Positions 45,179 through 56,975 of a stretch of DNA of 64,000 nt are shown piece after piece. The stretch is from Cladocopium goreaui (lineage: Eukaryota > Sar > Dinophyceae > Suessiales > Symbiodiniaceae): NCBI GenBank assembly GCA_947184155.2, contig CAMXCT020001768.1, positions 310,001 through 374,000 of the forward strand, read 5' to 3'. How positions within the stretch are numbered: position 1 is the first letter of the stretch; the number at the start of each line of letters is the position of its first letter. The position numbers were made by a program, and so were the translations under genes. A model generated the notes under the pieces. The model searched no databases. It had not been told where the DNA came from and saw only the letters and a list, made by a program, of their open reading frames with translations.

Positions 45179-45958
45179 GTACCTGAATCTTTGTTCTGTG
45201 TTTTCAGATGTAGAAAACATATATGTGTGATGTGGTCAAAACAAGATGTCAAAAGCCATAGTTCATCATAGTTCATTGTAAATGGAGGGCCATTGATTTG
45301 CTTTAGCCATTGAATTTGAATTTATTCACATAATTCACCAGTTTTGCCTGGAATTGCCTAAACAATTTCCCATTTTAAATGCACCATTTTTTTTCCACGG
45401 AAAAAACGCCATCAATTCTTGGACCCTGTCTCAAGCCATGGCGAGACGTCCAATGGGCCGCTGGGCCGATGGTTCTGGCCTGGTTGATGAAGGTTATCTT
45501 ATCTGGGTTTTGTTTAGTCGGTGATTTGTTATTTTCCCAATAGGAAATCCACCAGAACTGGGGAATCGATGAAGTGAATATTTTTTTTATTTTTGGGGGA
45601 CCCCGAATCAGCAAATCCAAGTTATGGAAAAATGGATGGAACAACGGAAAAAAAACATGGTGATTTAAGGATATTTAAGTGGGATAAGATGGGACAATCA
45701 TTTATGGAAAAACGAGAAACAAAAACATGGTGTTGTTTTTCCATATGGATAAGATGGGAATTCATGGTGATTTTTTGGTATAAATATAGTGGATTAACGA
45801 TGGGACAACCATTGAAAAACATGGATACAGAGTGTGTGATTTAATGAAAAGTGGGATAAGATTCGGGAAAATCATGGGAATCCATATATCATCATATATC
45901 TAAATTAGATAGGAATTGAGATGTATAGAGTCGCCATGGTAATATCTACATCTATATA

Positions 45959-46066
45959 CCCATAGGATCCATGGTGCTGCTATATATGGTGTGCCATGGA
46001 TCCCATCAAGAAATACCACCTTTATGTTAGCAGCCATATACCAGCACCAGCCGGATCCGTCATGGG
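45959..46066. mobile_element. HP6 element
   Basis: TATA on both sides. Confidence 0.8.
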
Positions 46067-46215
46067 TATATTGTCCTGAGATTCATAGGATTAATGTTTT
46101 CTCATGGTACATAACATAAAAATTACCCGGCCTGGTAAACTAACGTAGCTGTTGAAAGATCCACCATGCTATTAATGGGTAAATCAACTATTTCTATGGC
46201 CATGTTCAATAGCTA

Positions 46216-46329
46216 CCCGGCCTGGTAAACATACATAGATAGCTATTGAAGCCATGGCCATAGAAATAGTGGATTTTCCCAGCTAAAAAATGGTGGATCT
46301 TTCCATAGTTACGTTACTTTACCAGAGGG
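46216..46329. mobile_element. HP2 element, left end CCCGGCCTGG
   Basis: An alternative longer terminal word, CCCGGCCTGG, replaces CCCTCTGG on one side only. An ATG in a good start context (AACCATGGCT) follows at 46334. Confidence 0.75.
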
Positions 46330-47016
46330 TAACCATGGCTACATCCGATGTAGATCCTTCCGTTCAAGGCGAGGGCCTCCGCGAGAACTCACTGAATTAA
46401 GAATCCGTTTGGGAACTCTGTCATTTGTAAACCAACTATTGGACCTTATAGACAGTAACTATCGTTATTATAGTGAATAAACTATAGTTATATTCAATCC
46501 ATAAATCTATATATAACTATATGGCCTGTAATATGAATATTATGGTTTCAGCAACTATGGTATAGATAGACACCATTGACAGATGAGAAAAAATACCATA
46601 GGCTATAGTTATCAATTGATATCCACAGTTATCAAATGGTGATCTACAACAATACAGGATTGATAGAGAGATAACTATATATGGTATCAATTTTATGCTT
46701 GAATTTTAGACAGTAACTATAGTTATAGTTGCTGTCATAAACTATAGTTTTAGACAGTAAACCAACTATAGTAATTAGAGACAGTAACCAATTCTAAGTT
46801 ATATAATGGGATGTGTAAACTAACTTTGATTTTTTTGGGCCTCGCCGTGGGTGTAAAATTGAAACATAAACCCAATAAATGGCCCATTTTTTTAGGACCG
46901 GAACATCATATTCCAGTCACCCAATTCTTGGGGGATTCCAGGTAGATCTGTCAAATGGGGCTCCGTTACGTTACCCAATAGAAACGATCCAAGCCCCGCG
47001 AACCATGGTGCTGGTA

Positions 47017-47139
47017 CAAAGTGGGGCCCCCTAGATAGCTAAGTTGGTTTATAACTCCAATGTCACTATGGTTTATGGTACTTATAAGTATAGTTACTGG
47101 GGCTTATAAACCAACTTATAACTAGGGGGCCCCACATTG
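47017..47139. mobile_element. HP1 element, TA duplicate
   Basis: It lies beside CGAACCATGGTGCTGG, a word that recurs inside HP7 near 47230. Confidence 0.85.
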
Positions 47140-47222
47140 TATATATATATATATTTATTTACCTACATGATTGGGTGATTTTGTTCGGGTAAATGTTGGT
47201 AAAACAATAGTAAAAACCACTA

Positions 47223-47322
47223 CCCAGATGCGAACCATGGTGCTGGAATATGCACACCTACAAACCTGTGCCATTTTTGGGGTAAATGTTGGTAAATATT
47301 CCAGCACCATGGAGCACATGGG
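47223..47322. mobile_element. HP7 element
   Basis: Right end GCACATGGG; the duplicate is unclear. Confidence 0.75.
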
Positions 47323-48051
47323 ATTGTTATCCATTCAGATTGCTATGTGTCAAAGGATATTTTGACAATGCATGACAAACCCCCCATCTCATATTGTTGA
47401 TTCTATCAAATTCTATCTCAATATATCATGGTTCATTAAAAAAAAGTATGGTTTCATCATGCATCACCAGCATTTTTCAGGGGAATATGATTAATCTTGT
47501 ATCCCCTGTATTTTTTTTGGGGATGTTGGATGCCTATTAAAAAAAAAAAATAACAAATCCGCCCAGGAAAAGTCATCCGCTGCGCCCAGGATGGTGCAAT
47601 CGTATGTGGTCCAAAAGGATCAACATCTGGGAGTGTCGCTTTATGCGAGCTGATAAGCGGCTCGGTTTTTATCTGAAAAGCGGCTGAAGTAATGGTTGAA
47701 ACACTATTTTAGTGGACTAGAAAGCATAATTGAAAAACCATTATCTAAAAGCGAGTGGACTAGAAATAGTTGAAATTCCTGAACCCTAAGGGTTCAACAT
47801 GGTTCAACTAGTTCTAGTCTGGCCCTGGCTTCTGGGAAAAGAACCCTTTTTTACGCCGTGTTTTGTTTTGGAAAAAAGAAACTGAAACTGGGATGACACT
47901 GAATTAATGTTCGCTTCAACTTGGTTTGAGAAGTTTGAGATCATGCTGGTAGAAGGCTATACAGAAGTGCCACAGCAATGGGGATTCACAAAGTCACAAA
48001 GTGAAAGGAGCCAACCTATGGAAAGCATGTTTATTGTTTGAACTCGCAACA

Positions 48052-48150
48052 CCCATAGGATCCATGTATGCTATATATGGTAACATTTACCATCAATATA
48101 CCTCCAATGTTTCCAATGTTAGCATATATACCATACATGGATCCTATGGG
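48052..48150. mobile_element. HP6 element, ACA duplicate
   Basis: Near-perfect hairpin with a short inner repeat (CCAATGTTTCCAATGTT). Confidence 0.85.
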
Positions 48151-48351
48151 ACATAGTGACATAGTGTTAGCTTAACCCTTAACCCAACAGCATGTACAAT
48201 GCATTAACCAGGTGAAGTCGTATGGGTTGATGAGCGGGGGATTTTTCACAGCCTATCGTATTCACATGGGGGTCACTTAAGGCTCACCACAACATACCCG
48301 GCCTGGTAAACCTTTACAGTTTGCGAAGTAATCACTATAGTTTCACAGGTA

Positions 48352-48440
48352 CCTTCTGGTGAACTAACATAGCAATTGAAATAGTGGATTTTCCCATTAA
48401 AAATGGTGATTTTCCATTGCTATGTTAGTTCACCAGAGGG
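48352..48440. mobile_element. HP2 element
   Basis: Left end CCTTCTGG; near-perfect long arms (TTCACC/GGTGAA). Confidence 0.75.
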
Positions 48441-48542
48441 TAAATCAAGTATTTCAATGGGCCATGGCTTCTATAGCTATTTTGACATAACCAGAGGCTA
48501 CCGTTCGAGGCAGCCTCACCTTGTGTAACTGGCTGGCCACAG

Positions 48543-48630
48543 CTCACCATGGTTCACCGCTGATTTGAGGTGGCTGGTCAACCACCCCTATCACGAGGTG
48601 CCGCACGTGATAGGGCGGCTCGTATACCAG
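48543..48630 (+). CDS. Candidate exon, unidentified
   Basis: Between GGCCACAG and ACCAG|GTTTTT. One base, then SPWFTADLRWLVNHPYHEVP and HVIGRLVYQ, with G/C-rich third positions. Confidence 0.5.
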
Positions 48631-48660
48631 GTTTTTTGATGTGGGAATGTTCAATGAATA

Positions 48661-48764
48661 CCCGGCCTGGTAAACATACAAAAAGCTATTGAAAATGGCC
48701 ATTTATACTGGATTTTACCATTAAAAATGGTGATTTTCCATAGTTATGTTAGTTTACCAGAGGG
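48661..48764. mobile_element. HP2 element, left end CCCGGCCTGG
   Basis: TA flanks; right end normal. Confidence 0.8.
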
Positions 48765-49122
48765 TAGTTGAAGGGTGTAAGTTCAGTTCCACTTTTTGCT
48801 CAATGAATAATGGAAGGACGCAGGTTCAGATCCAATTTATTCAAGGGTGGCATATGTTGGCTGGAAACTTCAGTGGAGACCATTGTTTTTATCATCTTTT
48901 GCCAGCCCCAAAATCAGTTTTTTGTATATATTTGTGTTCCCAGCGTGTAGAGGAACTCGGCTTTGGAAAGAAACAACCGGTTTTAGACCTTGGCATTTCA
49001 ACGACCAGTTGATGTAGGTTGTATTGGTCATATCTCGACTTCACGCGGTGCCCCAATGACCCTCTGGTAATCAAACATGGCAACAGACAGCTCGTTTTTT
49101 TTAATAGTAGGAGCGTCATCTA

Positions 49123-49226
49123 CCCTCTGGTAAACATACAAAAAGCTATTGAAAATGACCATTTATAGTGGATTTTCCCATGAAACATGGTGATTTTCCA
49201 TAGTTATGTTAGTTTACCAGGCCGGG
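49123..49226. mobile_element. HP2 element, right end CCAGGCCGGG
   Basis: The GGCC terminal word is on the right here, the opposite of the copy at 48661. Confidence 0.8.
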
Positions 49227-49261
49227 TATTTCCAAACTGAGTTTTCTTTTGGGTCAGATGA

Positions 49262-49680
49262 TGGGTATATATATATACACAGTGTATATATATATGTGTG
49301 TACAGTATATATATATACAGTGTATATATATATATATGTACAGTATATATACATATCTACACACTATATATATATGTACAGTATATATAGTGTATATATG
49401 TATATATATACTGTACATATATATATATTTATTTATATCTATATATACAGTATATATATAATATGTACAGTATATATACATATATACAGTATATATACAT
49501 ATATACAGTATATATGTATATATGTACAGTATATATATATACCAGTGTAATATATATGTACAGTATATATATATATACACATTATATATATATGTACAGT
49601 ATATATATATACATACAGTATATATATATGTACCAGTATATATATATATATACATACAGTATATACACATATATGTGAAT
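49262..49680. repeat. TATATACAGTATATA minisatellite
   Basis: About 420 bases of TA runs spaced by (A)CAGTA or GTACAG. The motif is self-complementary, so the whole tract can fold, and both strands are open (the 151-codon minus frame is a decoy). Confidence 0.95.
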
Positions 49681-50334
49681 AATATTACGTCAACATCTTC
49701 ATGCAACATTGTATTGATTTATATTGTATCATCAACATTGGTCCTTGGAAGTCTTGACTCGGAGGACTTGAAATCCCGGAATTCCTGCAACTCTCCGCGC
49801 CATCCCAGCGCTATCCGTGGCAGTTCCTAGAATAATCCTAGTTTTTTTTTTCAATTTCAACGATACATCCGATGGCAATGTTGGAAAACCCATGGCATGT
49901 CTATATGGATGTTTTTTTTCACACAGTTCTGTTGTCCATTGTTTTTTGTTTAAAACCAAAAACCCCTGGTTTAAACATGGTTAAGCCATTTTGAGGCCCC
50001 ACAAATTTCAAGTGGATCAAGTCCAATACAGAAAAATGACCCTCAGCCATTTCATCCTATTTTCATCACTTGAACACACTTTCACGGTACGTATCAAGTG
50101 ATGATTTCATGTATCAGTTGTGAATCAAGTGAGGGTTTATCAGGATGACCATAAAAACTCACTTTCAACTGGATCAAGTGTTAATAAAACAAGGTATGTT
50201 GATGACTTTTTTGGGATCAAGTTATCAAGTTCATCATTTTTTCCCCAAAAAATGATGTCAACTTCACCTGTGGGGGGTTTCACTTTCGGATCAAGATCTC
50301 CCAAGTCCTGTGAAGCGAAAATCCTCCCCCCTTG

Positions 50335-50483
50335 TCAATGGCCATTCCAGGATCCTAAATTGGAGGTATATACCATATATAAGGCCTATTTTGTAGGCCT
50401 ATGTAAGGGAATATCCCCCCAAAAATGGCCTTATATGGTACTAACGTACCTCCATAGATTGGATCCTGGAGATCTCCCATTGA
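50335..50483. mobile_element. HP5 element, CCTTG duplicate, inside a coding-like frame
   Basis: Complete. Frames on both sides are open and join on removal. Confidence 0.85.
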
Positions 50484-51295
50484 CCTTGGGCGGCAGGTGA
50501 AGTTTACGAGACCGTTCTGGCTGACGCGGAGGGGATATCCCAACTTCCCCCGTTCTTCCAATCCCCATGAGCTGGGTCCCAAGGGGCAGAAGTGGGGCAC
50601 CTCAGCTGGGGCAGAAGTGGGGCGGTTAACTTCGAAACAGAAAGGGACGGAAAGGCGATTTACGTTGACCGGAAAGGGTACAGGTTTACGGCCCCCCAGT
50701 GATGTGAACGTTGGTGAACAAAAGCCACAGCAACTAGTTCGTTATAAGTACCATAAACCAGAGTGACATTGGAGTTATTTGCACCAACTTAGCTATCGTT
50801 TGGGGGCCCCACTTTGTACAGGTTTACGGAAAGATGTGGACGAAGCTCAAATCTACGGTTTTTGTTCGTTCGGAGAAGGATCGACACATGGTGCGTTTTC
50901 CACAGGCTATTTTGCAGGGTAAGTCTGAGAACGAGTATACCCGCAAAATTGCAACTTTAAGAAGCACCCTCTGGTAAACATACAAAAAGCTATTGAAGCC
51001 ATGGCCCAGTCGAAATAGTGGATTTACCCATTAAAAATGGTGGATCTTTCCATAGCTATGTTGGTTAATCACCATTTTTCATGGGAAAATCCACTATAAA
51101 TCACCATTTTCCATAGCTTTTTGTATGTTTACCAGGCCGGGTAACATGTTGACACATGATCAACCAGTGGATTTGGGTGGTGACCCTTGGGGAACCCAAC
51201 ATAGCCACGGAACATGGCCATGTTTAGGCCATGCTTAATAGGCAAATCGTATAGAAATGGGCATGTCCATGACTACATGTTAAATCACTAAGATT

Positions 51296-51420
51296 CAATG
51301 TGGGGCCCCCCAGTGATGTTAGTTGGTTAACAAAAGCCGCAGTAACTATAGTCATAAGTACCATAAACCATAGTTACTGGAGTTATAAACCAACTTAGCT
51401 ATCTAGGGGGCCCCACTTTG
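51296..51420. mobile_element. HP1 element, TT duplicate
   Basis: Complete. Confidence 0.85.
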
Positions 51421-51543
51421 TTGGAATAATGGCACAAATCATGCGCTCAGCTAACCATTCGGTATGTCGTTGATTGGTTATATCCCCCTTGTTGATGGTG
51501 AAATCACCATCGCTGCTGCTTCAATCGAAAGGGATCATTAAAT

Positions 51544-51655
51544 CTGGGTAAATTATAACGACCTCACTGCGACCTCACTGGGAATCATGGTTAATAAGGG
51601 GAATCATCCCCAAATGGCCTTAATTCAGGTTAGTGAAATATTATAATTTGCCCAG
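51544..51655. mobile_element. HP3 element, ATTAAAT duplicate
   Basis: Seven bases match on both sides. Confidence 0.85.
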
Positions 51656-51780
51656 ATTAAATAGTGAATTTTGACCACCAAAAACCACGTGGTTGACCAT
51701 TTGATGGATCGGAATAAAGTTTTCCTCGGAAGTGGTGGAATAATGGGTATATGATGGGATATTAAATAAATTGTATATAA

Positions 51781-51879
51781 CCCATAGGATCCATGGTGCT
51801 GGTATATATGCTAACATGACTGGGGTATATTGCTGGGATCCATGTTACCATATATAGCAGCACCATGGATCCTATGGGG
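51781..51879. mobile_element. HP6 element
   Basis: Complete; flanks TAA and GAA. Confidence 0.8.
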
Positions 51880-51976
51880 AATGGTGATAATGATTCAATG
51901 GATTAATTATCCACTTGAAAAGGAAGGATTTGGAAATATAAAGAACCCTGCCTGCAAACAGAAACTGATGAGACAG

Positions 51977-52153
51977 GCTTTTGGCGGGCTGGAACATATA
52001 CTGGAACAATGACCGATGTTTGATGTTGGATCCAGAGATTACCGAGACAGCGCAGATACAGATATGGCTAGATCAATACCTATACAAGCATGAACCATAT
52101 CCAGTATTCTTGTTCAGAATACCTATGGCTGAATACCGCACTTGTATGAACAG
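51977..52153 (+). CDS. Long candidate exon, unidentified
   Basis: Between GAGACAG|G and ACAG|GGTCTG. It holds 58 open codons: LLAGWNIYWNNDRCLMLDPE then ITETAQIQIWLDQYLYKHEP and YPVFLFRIPMAEYRTCMN. It is rich in aromatic residues. No family was recognised. An HP2 element begins 20 bases later. Confidence 0.5.
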
Positions 52154-52173
52154 GGTCTGTTTCTACATGTATA

Positions 52174-52281
52174 CCCTCTGGTAAACTAACATATCTATGG
52201 AAAATCACCATTCTCAATGGGAAAATCCACTATTTCGACTGGGCCATGGCTTCAATAACTATGTAACAAATTACCAGAGGG
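52174..52281. mobile_element. HP2 element
   Basis: TA flanks, 20 bases after the candidate exon ending at 52153. Confidence 0.8.
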
Positions 52282-52311
52282 TAAAACCACCAACCAGAAT
52301 CATGTCATTAA

Positions 52312-52385
52312 CCATCATTAACCATCATTAACCATCATTAACCATCATTAACCATCATTAACCATCATTAACCATTATTAACCAT
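52312..52385. repeat. ATTAACCATC decamer repeat
   Basis: Seven near-perfect 10-base units just after an HP2 element. Confidence 0.95.
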
Positions 52386-52544
52386 GGAAATCCCATTAAG
52401 ATCCAACCATAAACAGCAGCACTCCATTCATGATTCGCGAAGGCGACCCATGGCGACATCTTCCAGAGGATAATACGACTCAGGAAATGGCATGTGAATG
52501 AGAAATATCCTGAGACAATGGCTTGAGGTGTTCCAAGCCATTCT

Positions 52545-52672
52545 ACAAAGTGAGGCCCCCAAGATATCTAAGTTGGTTTAGAACTCCAATGTCACTATGG
52601 TTTATGGTACTTATAACTAACTACTTACTGGGGCTTATAAACCAACTTAGATATCTAGGGGGCCTCACATTT
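52545..52672. mobile_element. HP1 element, right end damaged
   Basis: The right end stops at CACATTT. Confidence 0.75.
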
Positions 52673-53054
52673 CAGGATATGATAGGTAAATGATCGCCAC
52701 CTATGTATTTACTCAATTTACCTCCCAAACGTACCTGGGCTGTTTGGAGCAACCCTTCTGGGTATTGTGATATATTGTGAGACTCAAGCCATTCTAGGAT
52801 ATTTGGTAAATGATCGCCACCTCTATATTTACCCAAGCCTTGTATTGGGTATTGTGATATATTGGGTTCGACAAACTCCGGCAACTCAGGTATTGCAACA
52901 TGTCTAAGATTCACCAGCAGGAGAGCGGTGTCGCTGTGTCGATGCTTTTGCGATTTGGATCCTGGAAGTCCTGGAAGCCCTGGAGGTTGCATGAGAAGGT
53001 GTACCCTCTGGTATATAACTCACCATTGCTATGGAACATGGACCTTTTATAGAT

Positions 53055-53169
53055 CTGGGTACATTATAACGCCTCACTGCGACCGAACCCTGGAAATCAT
53101 AGTTAGTAAGGGGAATCCTCCCCTTTTATGGCCTTAATTCAGGTTAGTGAAGTATTATAATTTACCCAG
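53055..53169. mobile_element. HP3 element, ATAGAT duplicate
   Basis: The right-hand duplicate is interrupted by an HP1 element. Confidence 0.8.
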
Positions 53170-53172
53170 ATA

Positions 53173-53297
53173 CAGGATGGTGCCCCCCAGTTATAAGTTG
53201 GTTTATAAACCCCATTAACTATAGTTATATCTGCCATAAACCATAGTGACATTGGAGTTATAAACCAACTTAGCTATCGTTTGGGGGCACCACCTTG
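53173..53297. mobile_element. HP1 element next to an HP3 element
   Basis: Inserted in the target duplicate of the HP3 copy at 53055-53169; virtual removal restores ATAGAT on both sides of HP3. Confidence 0.8.
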
Positions 53298-53882
53298 TAG
53301 ATGCTATGCATATCTATGCATACTGGATATGGCGATTTCCCTTCCTTTGACCAATCGGACCATTTCTTGCCAGATGAATGGTCCGCAGCAACGACCTGTT
53401 GTCGCACGCTAGGCTAGGAGGCTAAACTGGCCCATACCCAGATGGCAGCCATGACCATTCCCGATTCGGAGAAAAAAAGGCCTATTTGTTTAGGCCTAAA
53501 TTTCAGGGAATATCCCTACAAAACATGGCCAAACATATGGTACAGTACCTCAACTTTTTTTCGGTACCTGAATGGGCCATTGACCCGATGTCAGGAAATA
53601 CAGGAAAATCGAAGGGGTCAAGATTTAGTTCCGTCTTCTGAGTAGAGTCTAGAGTCTCGCCATCCGGTGATTCTATCAGGTGGAGCCCCCCCAACAAATC
53701 CCAACAAGAGAGGCTCAGTTGGTCGATGTGCCTGGGTAAATGTTTAGGGTTTATAGTAATTAGACAATATTAGACATATTATGATAAATGTAGATCAATG
53801 TATATATATATAGATAAATGTAGACAAATATTAAGATATATCATCATATATCAATAGTTCATGCGGTTTATTAAGACCAACC

Positions 53883-54010
53883 AGCCTTTGCATTTCACCA
53901 CCGGGGGGCACCGCTTTGTAGATGCTGAAGAGGGCCACGCAAAGCGTCGTTTCGCTTTTTGCGGAAAACGAAGGATCTGCGGCCTGGGTCGAAATGACCA
54001 ACCCCTGTGA
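53883..54010 (+). CDS. Coding-like segment, unidentified
   Basis: After ACCAACCAG the frame reads PLHFTTGGHRFVDAEEGHAK, then a basic Cys-containing stretch, to TGA at 54008-54010. The minus strand is open as well. Confidence 0.3.
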
Positions 54011-54508
54011 GTCATGTGAGTTTGTTTCGAAATAGGGTAGCCCAAAATACCATAGGTATCCATAGGCTTATCATTATTTCGCTTTTGTAAACTCAGTAGT
54101 TTGAGATATGTTGAGATACTTTGATTCTATATCCATCTATAATATATCTATAATATATCTATATATATATTATTCTTATTCTTATTATTATTGTTGTTAT
54201 TATTATTATATTATATTATATATACATGATGGTGTGTGTACCATTTGAGATGAAGTGGTGTAACGTGGCGATGCTTGCGCAAAAAATTCTCCGAGCCCGG
54301 GCTGTTTGTTCAGCAGAAAAAAGTGCTTTAGGGTTTACGTAAAGTTTACATGTCCATCATTAATCATAGCAAAAGATGTACCCTCTGGTAAACTAACATA
54401 ACTATGGAAAGATCCACCATTTTTAATGGGTAATAACCAGATGGTACCCTCTGGTAATTAGTGGGGATTTATGATTTAATGGGATTTAATGGGATATCTG
54501 ATGATATA

Positions 54509-54612
54509 CCCTCTGGTAAACTAACATAGCTATTGAAAATGACCATAGAAATAGTGGATTTACCCATTAAAAATGGTGGATCTTTCCATAGTTATGTTAG
54601 TTTACCAGAGGG
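54509..54612. mobile_element. HP2 element
   Basis: Complete, TA flanks. A broken HP2 copy precedes it near 54380. Confidence 0.8.
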
Positions 54613-54703
54613 TAAAAAACCAATGTTAAATGATGTATAGAACATATGTAAAAAAAATATAAAATTGGACCATGTTTGCTCTTTAGGCAACAATGACATA
54701 TGC

Positions 54704-54791
54704 TCCATGTATGGTATATTTACCTACATGACTGGGTGATTTTGTTCGGGCAAATGATGGTAAATATTCCAGCACCATGGAGCATACGGGA
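54704..54791. mobile_element. HP7 element, worn ends
   Basis: Ends ATATGCTCCATG and GGAGCATACGGG. Confidence 0.7.
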
Positions 54792-55066
54792 ATGATAATT
54801 ATACAGAAAGACATCTCCAAGAGCCGCTAAGCCGCATTTCCTGATGGCTCAGAGCTGATTTCGGTGTTTGTAGCGTGTGGCACCGGTGGGCAACCACCGA
54901 ACAGGGGAAGAACTTGAAACATGGGAAACCATGGTTAAAACCTGCAAAGAATATCATGGAAACTTCAAGAAAACCTATTTTTGTAGAGTTTGGTATAGGC
55001 TTTCCTCCTGTTGAGTAAGGTATCAAAATTGACAGCCTGCAAAAGCTGTGAAAGTCTTCCGCCCAG

Positions 55067-55147
55067 CCTCCATTTGAAGTCGCCCAGTGTAACAAGATTG
55101 GCACAACAGACCTGGTGGTTGACAAGTTACAGACTTGGGAGCCCTGA
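55067..55147 (+). CDS. Candidate terminal exon with stop
   Basis: After TTCCGCCCAG it reads PPFEVAQCNKIGTTDLVVDK, LQTWEP and TGA at 55145-55147. Long frames on both strands overlap it. Confidence 0.45.
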   Translation, partial: PPFEVAQCNKIGTTDLVVDKLQTWEP

Positions 55148-55251
55148 CTTTATGTTTGTTATGTTTTTCTCAGCGCTGGTTTTCGGATATAGCAATAATC
55201 ATCAACAAACATTGAGATCTGTCATCTACAAGATCTTAATCTTAAGATGTA

Positions 55252-55384
55252 CCCTCTGGTTATTTAACATAGCCATGGAAAATTGCCCATAGAAATAGAT
55301 GATTTTCCCAGCGCACCAAACCTCCATGGCTATATCCATTTATTTTCGGGATTTTCCATGGCTATGTTAGTCATAACCAGATGG
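55252..55384. mobile_element. HP2 element
   Basis: Left CCCTCTGG, right CCAGATGG. Confidence 0.7.
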
Positions 55385-55549
55385 TTTTGGTCGTCCTTTT
55401 CAGCACACGACCCATCCATCGATTGGGGTCCTCCGAGATCAAAGCTCCGTAATGGACTTATGACACTGACGTCCAGCTGCTTGAAGCTTTATTGAGGTTC
55501 CTGGGCTCTTAAGCATATTTATGGTTAATTATATTCATATTTTACATTA

Positions 55550-55660
55550 TGTATACTGTATATATATTACATATACATAAATATATATATATATATCCAA
55601 GTAGATGTTTGACATTGTACATATACAGTATATACATATAATACGTACATATATAGACAT
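55550..55660. repeat. TA-rich repeat
   Basis: TATATAC/GTATATA units. Confidence 0.85.
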
Positions 55661-56076
55661 ATGGTGAGAATATATCCAACTATGATGATGTTTTGGGCGT
55701 AGAATTCCAAATCCACCAATTGTGGATTAGATTTTTCTGTCAAACAAATTCGCTTATCGAGCAGCATACGGGTTATGAACAAATTCATGGACTTGAAAAC
55801 CACTACAAAACAAGTCTATAATATGTTTTAAATTTAAAGATATCCAGATTCTTCCCTTAAAACATGGTGTTTTACCCCAGTATCAACTCGTAATTTGACA
55901 TGTTTGGGGGCTATTTGGAGGGTCTGGGTATACATATGTAACATTCTTGAACCAACTAAATTCACCCAAAAAAGTTTGAATAATATGTTATGATAATTTA
56001 GCATTAACCGTCATTTAACCAACTAAAAATAGGTTTGCACCTTCACCGGAATCTTTTCGGTGTGCATTAACCATAG

Positions 56077-56212
56077 TATTTAACGAAACATCACCGCACT
56101 GCCATGCATTGCTTGGATGAAACTTGCCATGGCCTCCGTGAAGCCCTGGCCACTTTGCGGCCACCCGGTTTGAAACAAAATTTGAGGGTGGAGTCTGGGA
56201 GGTGGATGACAG
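56077..56212 (+). CDS. Candidate exon, unidentified
   Basis: Between AACCATAG and ACAG|GTAATA. It reads YLTKHHRTAMHCLDETCHGL then REALATLRPPGLKQNLRVES and GRWMT, ending in phase 1. Confidence 0.5.
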
Positions 56213-56443
56213 GTAATAGCTAATCATAGGTAATATCTAATGGTAATATCTAATAGATAATCACAGGTATTAGCGATCTAATTATTGGATGATTATATCT
56301 AGGTAATGGTGATATCTAGTGTCTAATAGTGAATAATAGGTATTAGCTATAGGATATGTCTCATAGATGCTGATAGGGAAATGACAACCTTGGCTAGGGA
56401 AAGATAGAAATCATATCCAATACGGCATGATAGATAATAGCTA

Positions 56444-56564
56444 CAGGATGGGGCCCCCAAGTTATAAGTCGGTTTATAAACCATTATAAGCCCTATTAAC
56501 TATAGTTATATGTACCATAAAGCCACTTATAAGGCAACTTAGCTATCTTGGGGGCCCCATCCTG
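56444..56564. mobile_element. HP1 element, CAGGATG ends
   Basis: TA duplicate, reversed relative to 22759. Confidence 0.85.
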
Positions 56565-56872
56565 TATCTAATGCCTTTGAACATCTATAACTTGGATTTG
56601 CCGAAGATGATGGAATGAATTTTCTCCGTGGGAAATCCAATACTTGGGGAATCGATGAAGGGAATCATGTTTATTACTGTTTGGTGGTTCCTGAAACAAA
56701 TCCATGATAATCATCTATATTTATCATAGGATATCATAGGTAAGCCTTTGTTTTCGGATAATTGATAGTTAATATCCGTAGGTGGTAGATTAAAACTATT
56801 GGATACAATGATTAAGCATGATAGATGGTTATACATAGATGAATGATAGGATGATTCATCTACCCTCCAGTA

Positions 56873-56975
56873 ATTTAACAAAGCTATTGTATGCTATTGT
56901 GTAAATGGCCGATTTATAGATGAATTAACTATTAAACATGGTGATTACCCACTGTTGTGTTAGTTTACTGGAGGG
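56873..56975. mobile_element. HP2-related element (CCCTCCAG...CTGGAGGG)
   Basis: TA flanks with compensating changes in both ends; related to copies near 33353 and 36002. Confidence 0.75.

Larger units (their letters stand above)
45600..47560. other. Element-rich stretch without a supported gene
   Basis: Contains HP1, HP2, HP6 and HP7 copies and AT-rich spacer. The only hints are an ATG at 46334 (MATSDVDPSVQGEGL...) just after an HP2 end, and an open GC-rich frame after 47570 (IRPGKVIRCAQDGAIVCG). Confidence 0.5.

Noticed and set aside
47570-47690. Resemblance of IRPGKVIRCAQDGAIVCG to the C-terminal domain of formyltransferases
   Set aside because: Too short and unsupported by any catalytic-domain exon nearby; a second frame is equally open.
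49254-49709. 151-codon minus-strand frame rich in Tyr and Ile
   Set aside because: Translation of the TATATACAG minisatellite.
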